From: Gammaproteobacteria bacterium
Lineage (GTDB): Bacteria > Pseudomonadota > Gammaproteobacteria > UBA1113
DNA: 13,320 nucleotides
NCBI GenBank assembly: GCA_019752835.1
Contig: JAIELR010000089.1
Coordinates: 1 to 13,320 of the forward strand
Direction of reading: 5' to 3'
The position numbers and the translations under genes are program-made. The notes beneath the pieces were generated by a model. It saw nothing but the letters and a program-made list of their open reading frames with translations, was not told the origin of the DNA and searched no databases. Below, piece by piece: positions 7,395-13,320 of this stretch (positions are counted from its first letter, which is position 1; every line of letters starts with the position of its first letter).

Positions 7395-7463
7395 AGTAAT
7401 ATAGTATCACTAAATTGGATAATTTACAAACAGTAATATAGCATCACTAAATTGGATGATTTA
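7395..7463. repeat. Tandem 32-bp direct repeat upstream of the ATPase gene
   Basis: Two 32-bp units (7395-7426 and 7432-7463) differ at only two positions and are separated by CAAAC, giving a 37-base period. Each holds an imperfect palindrome AGTAATA-TAG-TATCACT (first copy). A shorter, partial copy (AATATAGCACTA) follows towards the ATPase gene at 7384-7395. The minus strand reads TGATACTAT within the unit, close to an extended -10 box. The layout suggests a pair of regulator binding sites overlapping the promoter of the ATPase gene (inference). Confidence 0.7.
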
Positions 7464-7486
7464 GAAGAAGTAACTTACCACGCGTC

Positions 7487-8299
7487 TCAATGATGTCCTA
7501 TCAACCAAGCAATTTGAAAAATTGATAAAATTGTTTCTATGCCGATAATAGCAATAATAATAATTTCTAAATAACTGGTATGTTGATGCTGCAATTGACC
7601 ATTTAGCATATTAAAAAGCTCATGTAATACATCGAGTTGCTGATTCAGTGCTGAAACACGCTGTTGCAGGTCAAGAAAATGAGTACTGATTAAATAATCA
7701 TTTTCCAAGGTCGGATATTCCCAAAAATACTCCGGTAGATCGAGGTATTCACTATTAAGATTGACCGAACTACGTGTTAGAAAAATTTCACCCATGCGCA
7801 TGGTAATTTCTTTGCGAGATAATAAGACTTTGCCTGTTTTTGCCAACGATTCAAAAAGCGGAGTGTTTTCTACAATAATACGCTTAACCGTTTCCTCGTA
7901 AAACTCTAACTTGATGGATTGAGCCAATCCATAGGAAATCGCCAACTTCAACTCTGAATCGGGCGATATAAGCGTAATGATTTCTATTTGAAAGCGTTTA
8001 TGTGAGTAAATACGGGTTTTTGTGCCATAGCGATAGATAAAATAGCGATATTCTCGTCTCTCTAAGAGTTGATCCGCAAATTTTGAAACGGCTTGGGTCA
8101 ATGCTCGCTCTTCGTGACTGGTTAATCCCCAAGTGGCAAATGAGCCATGCGCAAAAAAGAACAGATCTTTATCGCTATTTTGATGTCGTGCTTGTAAAAC
8201 GTCGCGGTAAATATCCACCACATAATTTTGCGTTTTTAAATAGTCAGCCAAAGCGGTCAATTTAAAGCTATTAGCAATACATTTTGTCAGACAACGCAT
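7487..8299 (-). CDS. RMD1/DUF155 family membrane-anchored protein
   Basis: The 270-residue product has the family's hallmarks. These are FFFAHGSFATWGL (47-59), SYGLAQSIKLEFYEE (122-136), the long block MGEIFLTRSSVNLNSEYLDLPEYFW (169-193), and a predicted membrane segment near the C-terminus (IIIIAIIGIETILSIFQIAWLI, about 246-267). The preceding helix (about 205-240, heptad-like Leu/Gln pattern) may be a coiled coil. The family includes eukaryotic mitochondrial Rmd1/RMND1 and proteins of alpha- and gammaproteobacteria. RMND1 is linked to mitochondrial translation, but the bacterial role is not established. The ATG at 8299 has an AAAGGAAA site six bases upstream. It is separated by about 110 bases from holB and by a repeat-containing gap from the ATPase gene, so its transcription unit is uncertain. 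Confidence 0.88.
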   Translation of the reverse strand: MRCLTKCIANSFKLTALADYLKTQNYVVDIYRDVLQARHQNSDKDLFFFAHGSFATWGLTSHEERALTQAVSKFADQLLERREYRYFIYRYGTKTRIYSHKRFQIEIITLISPDSELKLAISYGLAQSIKLEFYEETVKRIIVENTPLFESLAKTGKVLLSRKEITMRMGEIFLTRSSVNLNSEYLDLPEYFWEYPTLENDYLISTHFLDLQQRVSALNQQLDVLHELFNMLNGQLQHQHTSYLEIIIIAIIGIETILSIFQIAWLIGHH

Positions 8300-8357
8300 G
8301 ATATTTTCCTTTTTTTCGTGCGGATTTCAGTAATACCTCTCTCCGGAGTCCATATAC

Positions 8358-8414
8358 GTAGGAAACGGCCCCGTGTCTTTCCAAAGATGGGCAACCACGG
8401 GGGGTTACCCCTAC
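8358..8414. repeat. Degenerate copy of a GTAGGGG...CCCCTAC palindromic repeat
   Basis: The right part (about 8380-8414: CCAAAGATGGGCAACCACGG, then GGGG, then TTACCCCTAC) matches the repeat at 12723-12796 over about 35 bases with about three differences. The left arm begins GTAGG but has decayed. The end of this element supplies the CTA that reads as the holB TAG stop on the minus strand. Confidence 0.75.
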
Positions 8415-9409
8415 AATCCAGACTTACCATTCACTTCAAGCCATTTTACTAATATAGACTCACTGAGCAATTGTGCATTTAAGTTTGGATTCAAGATTAG
8501 CGATTTTTTGATATCCAAAAGATATTGACTATACCGAACTAAACAATCAATATTATTTAGCGCACCTGCATTAAAATACTTTCTAATCTCTTGATTAAAC
8601 AAGCGCAGCAATTGATCTAATACCGTTGATAAACCTTGTTGCTGCCACTGTTGTGCAAGCTTAAGAAGCTCAGCCTGATCATCCAATAACGCATTTAAAC
8701 GCTGCAGTAAATCATGGTGTGTTTCTTTTTGCTCAGAAGTAGCCAAAATTAACGCTTGTTGAGGAGAGCCTTCGGCCTCGTTTAAATAAGCTGTTGCAGA
8801 TGCTGGAGAAATATTGGATTCGTTTGCCAGCCAAGCGACAGTCTGCTCATCAAAGGCAGGATTAATTTTTATAAACTGGCAACGACTGCGTATTGTCGCT
8901 GATAATTGCGAGGGGGCATGAGAAATCAATAAGAAATGGCATCCACTGGGTGGCTCTTCCAAGGTTTTGAGCAGCGCATTAGCCGCGGAAAGATTCAGTG
9001 CCTCAGCAGGCGAAATCACAATAACACGATGGCCGGAGCGATGCGTGGTTTGCTGTAAAAACCCGATCACTTCGCGAATTTCTTCAATTTTGATGACTTT
9101 GCTGTCTTCAAGCGGACTGATGTCAATATAATCAGGGTGAGAGCTTAGATCGGATAATCGGCAGGAAAAGCAATTGCCACAACCAAGTCCCCCTCTCCCC
9201 AACTCCTCTCCCGCAGAGACGAGCGGTTTTTTTTCGCATAACAAAATTGTAGCCAACTGCTGCGCAAAGCTTTTCTTGGCTAAACCCGGCACACCGCTGA
9301 TTAAAAGCGCATGGGGTAAGCGTTGTTGTTGTTGATAAGCATCAATTCGTTGCCAGGCTTGCTCATGCCAGGGATAGTGTTTTTTTTGCTGAGGCATCTC
9401 TATCAGCAT
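8411..9409 (-). CDS. holB: DNA polymerase III delta' subunit
   Basis: Delta' is the stator of the clamp loader that places the beta sliding clamp on DNA. The 332-residue product is the usual size. It opens with HYPWHEQAW and a degenerate, non-hydrolysing P-loop (SGVPGLAKKS, 38-47), as in E. coli. A zinc module follows (Cys58, Cys77, Cys80, Cys83), then NALLKTLEEPP (144-154) and the arginine-finger motif RSRC (174-177). Between Cys58 and Cys77 lie 18 residues, where E. coli has 8; the extra stretch is encoded by a repeat-like sequence. The ATG at 9409 overlaps the tmk stop by 7 bases (ATGCTGA), so translation is coupled; an in-frame ATG four codons later is possible. The stop codon comes from another repeat. 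Confidence 0.93.
   Translation of the reverse strand: MLIEMPQQKKHYPWHEQAWQRIDAYQQQQRLPHALLISGVPGLAKKSFAQQLATILLCEKKPLVSAGEELGRGGLGCGNCFSCRLSDLSSHPDYIDISPLEDSKVIKIEEIREVIGFLQQTTHRSGHRVIVISPAEALNLSAANALLKTLEEPPSGCHFLLISHAPSQLSATIRSRCQFIKINPAFDEQTVAWLANESNISPASATAYLNEAEGSPQQALILATSEQKETHHDLLQRLNALLDDQAELLKLAQQWQQQGLSTVLDQLLRLFNQEIRKYFNAGALNNIDCLVRYSQYLLDIKKSLILNPNLNAQLLSESILVKWLEVNGKSGL
9185..9228. repeat. Repeat-like insertion inside holB
   Basis: The plus strand from about 9187 reads CCCCCTCTCCCCAACTCCTC followed by TCCCGCAGAGAC, then a T-run. This closely matches the gap sequence at 11230-11260 (CCCCTCACCCCAACCCTCTC, then CCACACAGCC). In holB it encodes about residues 62-75 (LVSAGEELGRGGLG), with the frame kept. 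Boundaries are approximate. Confidence 0.65.
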
Positions 9410-10161
9410 GATTTATCACCATATATCGACGCAAGTATCTCTCTTATCTGCCCTGAAACCTCAGGCAAAGTGCGGGCTGCGTCCACTATTTTATACTGTG
9501 TTGGATTATGTTTAGCGCGATCCAAGTAAACGGCCCGTGCGCGTTCAAAAAAAGCCTCTTGTTCAAGCTCAATGCGATCGAGCGCGCCACGCATCATCGT
9601 ACGTTGCAAGCAAATATCGACTGGGGCATCCAATAAAATGACCTTATCTGGACGAAAAGTCCCTTGTACCCACTGCTCTAAACACGCTATCCGCTCCTGA
9701 CTCATACCACGCCCCCCACCTTGGTAAGCATAACTTGCATCCGTAAAACGATCACAGATCACAGACTTCCCCTCTTTTAGCGCCGGGTAAATAACATGAT
9801 TTAAATGCTGCGCACGTGCCGCAAACACTAACAAGAGCTCGGTATCAAAACACATGGTTTCCATCTGTTTTTTCAAAAATAATTCCCGAATTTGTTCTGC
9901 CACCAAGGTGCCCCCTGGTTCACGTGTTTGAATAAAAGGCATGCCTTGTTCTGTTAGCCAGTGCGCCACAACATTAATGACCGTTGATTTACCAGTGCCC
10001 TCTATACCTTCTATGGTAATAAATTTAGCCGCACTCTTCGCGCTTGAATTTTGGGTGGCGTTGGACGCTTGCTCATCATCGGTCATGTATTGTGTATACA
10101 CTCCCTCGACTCGCTCGCGTACGCCTAACCCAAAATCCAATCGCTTTGAGTGTAAATTCAT
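9403..10161 (-). CDS. tmk: Thymidylate kinase with N-terminal extension
   Basis: Tmk phosphorylates dTMP to dTDP for DNA synthesis. The core begins at about residue 46 with KFITIEGIEGTGKST (P-loop GIEGTGKS, 52-59). REPGGT (79-84), the DRF motif in ICDRFTDASYAYQGGGRG, and the LID region RGALDRIE follow. The product is 252 residues, while the family has about 205-215; the surplus is N-terminal. The ATG at 10161 has AGGA about 10 bases upstream and lies 2 bases after the mltG stop, so it is the likely start. A second ATG at 10086 (residue 26) would give 227 residues but has poor spacing to any ribosome binding site. Residues about 7-40 are encoded by a palindromic element; without it the protein would have about 218 residues. 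It overlaps holB by 7 bases. Confidence 0.93.
   Translation of the reverse strand: MNLHSKRLDFGLGVRERVEGVYTQYMTDDEQASNATQNSSAKSAAKFITIEGIEGTGKSTVINVVAHWLTEQGMPFIQTREPGGTLVAEQIRELFLKKQMETMCFDTELLLVFAARAQHLNHVIYPALKEGKSVICDRFTDASYAYQGGGRGMSQERIACLEQWVQGTFRPDKVILLDAPVDICLQRTMMRGALDRIELEQEAFFERARAVYLDRAKHNPTQYKIVDAARTLPEVSGQIREILASIYGDKSC
10043..10144. repeat. Palindromic element inside the 5' end of tmk
   Basis: Terminal arms TTGAATTTTGGGT (10044-10056) and ACCCAAAATCCAA (10128-10140) are inverted copies with one mismatch over 13 bases. The middle holds the perfect palindrome GTGTATACAC (10092-10101). The ~102-bp unit has no stop in the tmk frame. Size, arms and position resemble the mobile palindromic elements found inside genes of some intracellular bacteria. 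Confidence 0.65.
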
Positions 10162-10163
10162 AA

Positions 10164-11180
10164 CTAATCATTCCTTTTTTTCAATTGTTTTAAATAAGCT
10201 TTTACGGCTTTATCGTGCTGACTCAAGGAGCTTGAAAACTGATGCGAACCTTGTCCATTGGCAACGAAATAAAGATAGTTAGTATCCGCAGGATGCAAGG
10301 CCGCATTCAGCGAGCTTGCTCCAGGCATTGCAATAGGCGTCGGCGGTAAGCCTTGAAATAAATAAGTATTGTAGTCTGTTTTACGCTTTAAATCGCTTGA
10401 TTTAATATTTCCATCGTAAGCAGCGCCTAGACCATAGATAACCGTTGGGTCCATTTGTAAAGGCATTCCTCTATTCAAGCGATTAACCAAGACACTTGCG
10501 ACAAACGGACGCTCAGACGGAAGCGCGCTCTCTTTTTCAATAATAGAGGCTGCAATCAATGCATCGTAAGGCGTTTTATACGGTAAATTCGCATCTCGTG
10601 TTTGCCATGCGCTATCGAGTTTTGCTTGCATCGTTTTATAGGCTTTTTTTAAGATTAGACTTTCTGACGCACCGCGTACATAAAAATAGGTATTGGGGAA
10701 AAATAAACCTTCTGGTAGTTTATCTGGTAGCCCTAGTTTTTGCATAATTTGTGTTGATGTTAAGCCCTGCAAATCATGCTTTAACAAAGATTGTGCGGTT
10801 AATTCAGTGATCACTTGATTAAAGGTCCAGCCCTCAACTAAGGTCACGGCATATTGTAGTACTCTACCCGATTGCAGTTGTGAATAAACCTGAGAAGGGG
10901 AAAACGCAGGGGGTAATAAATAGTCACCGGCTTTCATCGTATTATTCGTGCCACGAAGGCGCACTAGCCATATAAAATAGGATTTATTATTGATAATACC
11001 TGCTTGGTAAAGCTGCTCAGCGATCTGCTTTACTGAGCTACCGGGTTTAATATCAATATAAACAGACTCATAAGCGTTAACGCTTGATTTGTGCCACCAA
11101 CTCATCATAGAAGCAAACTGAAGTGCTCCGGCCAAAAAGACTAAGGCTAGTACACTTGGAAGTAACCAGCGTAGTTTCAT
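10164..11180 (-). CDS. mltG: Endolytic murein transglycosylase MltG (YceG)
   Basis: MltG cuts nascent peptidoglycan strands and so sets where they end; it sits in the inner membrane with the catalytic part in the periplasm. The 338-residue product has one N-terminal membrane segment (LLPSVLALVFLAGALQFA, about 6-23), a LysM-like region (about 39-105, PGSSVKQIAEQLYQAGII), and the catalytic YceG domain. Its ASIIEKES motif (211-218) carries Glu215, the expected catalytic residue. The signatures VLVNRLNRGMPLQMDPTVIYG and GLPPTPIAMPG are also present. The ATG at 11180 follows GTGAGGGTGAGGGGTA, a repeat-like sequence that also provides the ribosome binding site. tmk starts 2 bases after the stop. 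In enterobacteria pabC lies between fabF and mltG; here it is absent. Confidence 0.95.
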   Translation of the reverse strand: MKLRWLLPSVLALVFLAGALQFASMMSWWHKSSVNAYESVYIDIKPGSSVKQIAEQLYQAGIINNKSYFIWLVRLRGTNNTMKAGDYLLPPAFSPSQVYSQLQSGRVLQYAVTLVEGWTFNQVITELTAQSLLKHDLQGLTSTQIMQKLGLPDKLPEGLFFPNTYFYVRGASESLILKKAYKTMQAKLDSAWQTRDANLPYKTPYDALIAASIIEKESALPSERPFVASVLVNRLNRGMPLQMDPTVIYGLGAAYDGNIKSSDLKRKTDYNTYLFQGLPPTPIAMPGASSLNAALHPADTNYLYFVANGQGSHQFSSSLSQHDKAVKAYLKQLKKRND

Positions 11181-11181
11181 T

Positions 11182-11316
11182 ACCCCTCACCCTCACTGCC
11201 ATTAAGTTAAGCCTTGCTAATCTCAAAAAGCCCCTCACCCCAACCCTCTCCCACACAGCCTCTACATCGATGTAGCATCAAAATCCAGCGTATAGCTGCG
11301 GGGAGAGGGAGTTTTT
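11182..11316. repeat. Intergenic CCCTCACCCCAACCCTCTCCC-type repeat between fabF and mltG
   Basis: The gap holds an imperfect large hairpin: CCCTCTCCC (11244-11252) pairs with GGGGAGAGGG (11300-11309), flanked by AAAAAG on one side and GTTTTT on the other. Inside is a perfect 14-bp palindrome CTACATCGATGTAG (11262-11275). A partial copy, CCCCTCACCCTCAC, lies at 11183-11196 next to the mltG start. On the minus strand the unit ends in GGGGCTTTTTG, so it could partly terminate transcription after fabF. Confidence 0.65.
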
Positions 11317-11346
11317 CAAAAAATTATCGTACACAGAGATCTAGGA

Positions 11347-12591
11347 TTAAGCGGCAAAGCGCTTAAAAATCAAGGTGCCATTGGTGCCACCAAATCCAAA
11401 TGAATTAGACAACGCAACATCAATAACTCGCTCTTGTGCCGTATGAGCAACAAAATTCAAATCACAGCCCTCGGAGGGATTATCAAGATTAATCGTCGGC
11501 GGTGCCACTCCATCACGAATCGCCAAAATACTAAACACTGCCTCAATGGCTCCTGCCGCGCCCAACAAGTGACCCGTCATCGATTTGGTTGAGCTCACAG
11601 CTAATTTATACGCATGAGGACCAAAAAGATCTTTAACAGATTTTGCCTCTATCCCATCGCCCACTGGCGTTGAAGTTCCATGCGCATTAATATAATCGAT
11701 TTGTTCACAATTCATACCCGCATCCGTCAAGGCATTTTGCATGGACGCAATAAAGCCGGTGCCATGCTCATCCGGTGCAGAAATATGGTAAGCATCACTG
11801 CTCATTCCAAAACCAGCTAATTCGGCATAAATTTTGGCGCCTCGCGCTTTAGCTTTTTCATATTCTTCAAGCACGAGCACCGCAGCGCCCTCGCCTAAAA
11901 CAAAACCATCTCGATCGCGATCCCAGGGGCGGCTAGCTTTCGTTGGCTCATCATTACGCGTCGATAAAGCGCGCATCGCAGCAAATCCACCTAAACCAAG
12001 AGGACAAGTCGCCATTTCAGTCCCACCTGCGAGCATAACATCAGCATCGCCATAAGCGATCATACGCGCAGCAAGGCCAATATTATGGGCACTGGTTGTA
12101 CAGGCAGTAACTACAGAGATATTGGGGCCTTTCAAGCCTTTCAAAATGGAGATAAAGCCAGAAGCCATATTAATAATGGCACCCGGAATAAAGAAGGGAG
12201 ACATTCGACGAGGACCACCTTCCGTCAAAGAGACATAATTTTTCTCAATAAACGGTAAGCCGCCGATACCTGATCCCACTGCGACACCAATACGATGAGC
12301 ATTTTGCTCTGTTACCTGAATATCGGCATCATCCATCGCTTGACAAGCAGCAGCAACGCCATATTGAACGAAGACATCAAGCTTACGCGCATCTTTGACG
12401 CCCATATAAGGAACGGGATCAAAGTTTTTAACTTGTCCCGCAATTTTGGCAGGGTACAGGGATGTATCAAACGATTCGACAAGGCTAATACCACTTTGAC
12501 CAGCCAGAACGGCACGCCACGAATCTTCTACCGTTAACCCTAAAGGTGACACGGTGCCCATACCGGTAACCACCACTCTACGCTTAGTCAT
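11347..12591 (-). CDS. fabF: 3-oxoacyl-[acyl-carrier-protein] synthase II
   Basis: FabF condenses malonyl-ACP with acyl-ACP in fatty acid elongation, and adjusts unsaturated chain length with temperature in relatives. The 414-residue product is of standard length. The thiolase-fold catalytic residues are visible: Cys164 in [11 protein letters not shown], His304 in [11 protein letters not shown], Lys336 and His341 in [14 protein letters not shown], and the glycine-rich [10 protein letters not shown] near the end. The ATG at 12591 ([18 protein letters not shown]) fits the family, with GGGGA about 10 bases upstream. An upstream in-frame ATG at 12648 would add 19 residues read from repeat sequence, and is rejected. 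acpP lies 300 bases upstream on the same strand; the usual short acpP-fabF gap is enlarged here by palindromic repeats. Confidence 0.96.
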   Translation of the reverse strand: MTKRRVVVTGMGTVSPLGLTVEDSWRAVLAGQSGISLVESFDTSLYPAKIAGQVKNFDPVPYMGVKDARKLDVFVQYGVAAACQAMDDADIQVTEQNAHRIGVAVGSGIGGLPFIEKNYVSLTEGGPRRMSPFFIPGAIINMASGFISILKGLKGPNISVVTACTTSAHNIGLAARMIAYGDADVMLAGGTEMATCPLGLGGFAAMRALSTRNDEPTKASRPWDRDRDGFVLGEGAAVLVLEEYEKAKARGAKIYAELAGFGMSSDAYHISAPDEHGTGFIASMQNALTDAGMNCEQIDYINAHGTSTPVGDGIEAKSVKDLFGPHAYKLAVSSTKSMTGHLLGAAGAIEAVFSILAIRDGVAPPTINLDNPSEGCDLNFVAHTAQERVIDVALSNSFGFGGTNGTLIFKRFAA

Positions 12592-12641
12592 AATCTTGCT
12601 ATCCCCAATCAAATATACTCTTCGCCCTTCGCTTTTGACTC

Positions 12642-12710
12642 GGGCCATCCATGGCCCTCGCCCTTTCAGGGCGGCTTGCAGCCGTCAAAATTGTCTTTCC
12701 TACCAATTTT
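12642..12710. repeat. Cluster of four small hairpins upstream of fabF
   Basis: In a row are GGGCCAT-CC-ATGGCCC (12642-12657), CCCT-TTC-AGGG (12661-12671), GGCT-TGC-AGCC (12673-12683) and AAAATTG(12687-12693)...CAATTTT(12704-12710). Together with the large inverted repeat that follows they fill most of the fabF-acpP gap. They would fold in the fabF transcript leader if acpP and fabF are cotranscribed. Confidence 0.6.
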
Positions 12711-12722
12711 TCGGCATTGTTG

Positions 12723-12796
12723 CTGTTGACGTAGGGGCAGCCCCCCGTACCTACCCAAAGATGGGCAACCACGGGGGGCTGCCCCTACGTCAACAG
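12723..12796. repeat. 74-bp element with perfect 26-bp inverted repeats
   Basis: The arms at 12723-12748 and 12771-12796 are exact reverse complements over 26 bases (CTGTTGACGTAGGGGCAG then CCCCCCGT). The 22-base centre (ACCTACCCAAAGATGGGCAA then CC) can extend the stem through CCC/GGG with the loop AAAGAT. Weaker pairing continues outside the arms through TTTTTCGGC and GCCGAAAA. No protein is encoded; both strands are open for short stretches only because the sequence is palindromic. A decayed copy is at 8358-8414. It resembles a MITE or REP-type element; no transposase is in the window. Confidence 0.85.
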
Positions 12797-12891
12797 CGCT
12801 TAGCCGAAAACCGAATTGCTTGAGTATAGGTACTAAAACAGATCTCATACAGAAGGAAACAGAGCGTGTGATGAGCTGAAATTACGTTAGC

Positions 12892-13131
12892 CTATTCTTC
12901 TGTAAATTTTTTAACATATTCAATGGCTTGTTGAACTGTTCCGATTTTCTCTGCATCTTCATCAGGAATTTCTACTTCAAACTCTTCTTCCAGAGCCATA
13001 ATCAACTCAACCGTATCCAATGAATCTGCGCCAAGGTCATCAACGAAAGAAGCATCTGGGCGAACGTCTTCTTCTTTAACACCCAATTGCTCAACAATAA
13101 TTTTTTTTACACGTTGCTCAACACTACTCAT
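12892..13131 (-). CDS. acpP: Acyl carrier protein
   Basis: AcpP carries growing acyl chains on a 4'-phosphopantetheine arm through fatty acid, lipid A and related syntheses in the cytoplasm. The 79-residue product has the standard length and the helix II signature [20 protein letters not shown], with Ser37 as the pantetheine attachment site. It is acidic throughout. The ATG at 13131 ([10 protein letters not shown]) has GAGGA eight to nine bases upstream; an in-frame ATG at 13164 lies upstream of that site and is rejected. It heads the leftward acpP-fabF-mltG-tmk-holB cluster. In relatives fabD and fabG lie just upstream, which here would be beyond the right edge. Confidence 0.97.
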   Translation of the reverse strand: MSSVEQRVKKIIVEQLGVKEEDVRPDASFVDDLGADSLDTVELIMALEEEFEVEIPDEDAEKIGTVQQAIEYVKKFTEE

Positions 13132-13183
13132 GGTGAAATTCCTCTCTAAGTTAAAAAGTCTCATACTAACTAAAGCACCGGCT

Positions 13184-13211
13184 ATTTTAACAGGCTTTTG
13201 CGATTTGCCAA
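13184..13211 (-). promoter_or_regulatory. Probable acpP promoter
   Basis: On the minus strand TTGGCA (13211-13206, 5 of 6) and TAAAAT (13189-13184, 5 of 6) are 16 bases apart. Transcription would begin about 45 bases before the acpP ATG. A dedicated promoter is common for acpP because it is needed in large amounts. Confidence 0.6.
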
Positions 13212-13252
13212 GAAGCTTATGTTAAAAAAGCCAAAAAAATTTATACGATGTT

Positions 13253-13297
13253 TACCAAATTTTTGGTAGCCTGGATGCAGCGCAGCGAAATCCGGGG
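13253..13297. repeat. Two adjoining inverted repeats at the right edge, one REP-like
   Basis: TACCAAA-TT-TTTGGTA (13253-13268) is a perfect palindrome with 7-base arms. It runs into CCTGGATGCAGCGCAGCG (13270-13287), whose CCTGGAT pairs with ATCCGGG (13290-13296) with one G-T pair. The second resembles the GCAGCGCAGCG-containing REP-like repeats common in gammaproteobacterial gaps. They lie upstream of acpP and may mark the end of the preceding gene outside the window. Confidence 0.5.
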
Positions 13298-13320
13298 ATA
13301 TATACCCTGCAAGATCTCTC

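Noticed and set aside
7384..7463. CRISPR array
   Set aside because: Only two full units with a 5-base spacer between them; real spacers of about 30 bases and cas genes are absent.
4789..8299. An antiphage defence island made of toxin-antitoxin, acidic protein, ATPase and RMD1 genes
   Set aside because: The genes lie on different strands with a terminator and a pseudogene between them, and no known defence effector other than the PIN toxin is present. The idea is possible but unsupported.
12592..12648. N-terminal extension of FabF from an ATG at 12648
   Set aside because: The added residues come from repeat sequence, and the family start [10 protein letters not shown] at 12591 has a ribosome binding site.
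12554..12848. Overlapping open frames on both strands in the acpP-fabF gap, both containing AVDVGAAPR and GGLPLRQ
   Set aside because: The same peptide on both strands is what a long palindrome produces. No ribosome binding sites or family likeness; this is repeat DNA.
1..13320. tRNA, rRNA or riboswitch
   Set aside because: No tRNA-like cloverleaf ending, rRNA segment or known riboswitch core was recognised by eye. A covariance-model search would be decisive.

Overview
The window comes from a gammaproteobacterium of moderate to low G+C content. Compact gene spacing, a FadD/MinC/HisC/PhhA/AcpP gene set and several families of short palindromic repeats between and inside genes fit the Legionellales/Coxiellaceae side of the class. 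That placement is an inference from protein motifs and gene content, not a measured phylogeny.

Left part (1-4711). A 3'-truncated long-chain acyl-CoA synthetase gene (fadD) is transcribed leftward. A short divergent promoter region separates it from a rightward operon, minC - hisC - phhA - phhB, whose genes are spaced 1 and 10 bases apart and then overlap by 7 bases. PhhA (phenylalanine 4-hydroxylase) and PhhB (pterin-4a-carbinolamine dehydratase) form a phenylalanine-to-tyrosine unit. The HisC-type aminotransferase directly upstream may act on the resulting aromatic amino acids rather than, or as well as, in histidine synthesis. MinC has no MinD or MinE beside it.

Middle part (4712-8300). 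This is accessory DNA. It holds a Phd/YefM-PIN (VapC-type) toxin-antitoxin pair with a near-consensus promoter and two adjacent palindromes. Next come a small, very acidic orphan protein and a strong bidirectional-looking terminator. A leftward 56-codon remnant of what looks like a PRC-barrel protein follows, then an archaeal-type P-loop ATPase with a winged-helix tail, preceded by a 32-bp tandem direct repeat. The last gene is an RMD1/DUF155 membrane-anchored protein.

Right part (8411-13131, all leftward). This is the conserved lipid/cell-wall/replication cluster acpP - fabF - mltG - tmk - holB, in the enterobacterial order but without pabC between fabF and mltG. AcpP and FabF act in fatty acid elongation, MltG ends peptidoglycan strands, Tmk makes dTDP and HolB is the delta' subunit of the DNA polymerase III clamp loader.

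The most unusual signal is in this right part. Short palindromic repeats sit not only in the gaps (8358-8414, 11182-11316, 12642-12796, 13253-13297) but apparently inside two essential genes in frame. One adds about 34 residues to the N-terminus of thymidylate kinase. The other lengthens the zinc module of HolB by about 10 residues. A third repeat appears to supply the holB stop codon. This resembles the protein-embedded palindromic elements known from Rickettsia. I found no rRNA, tRNA, CRISPR array or complete insertion sequence.
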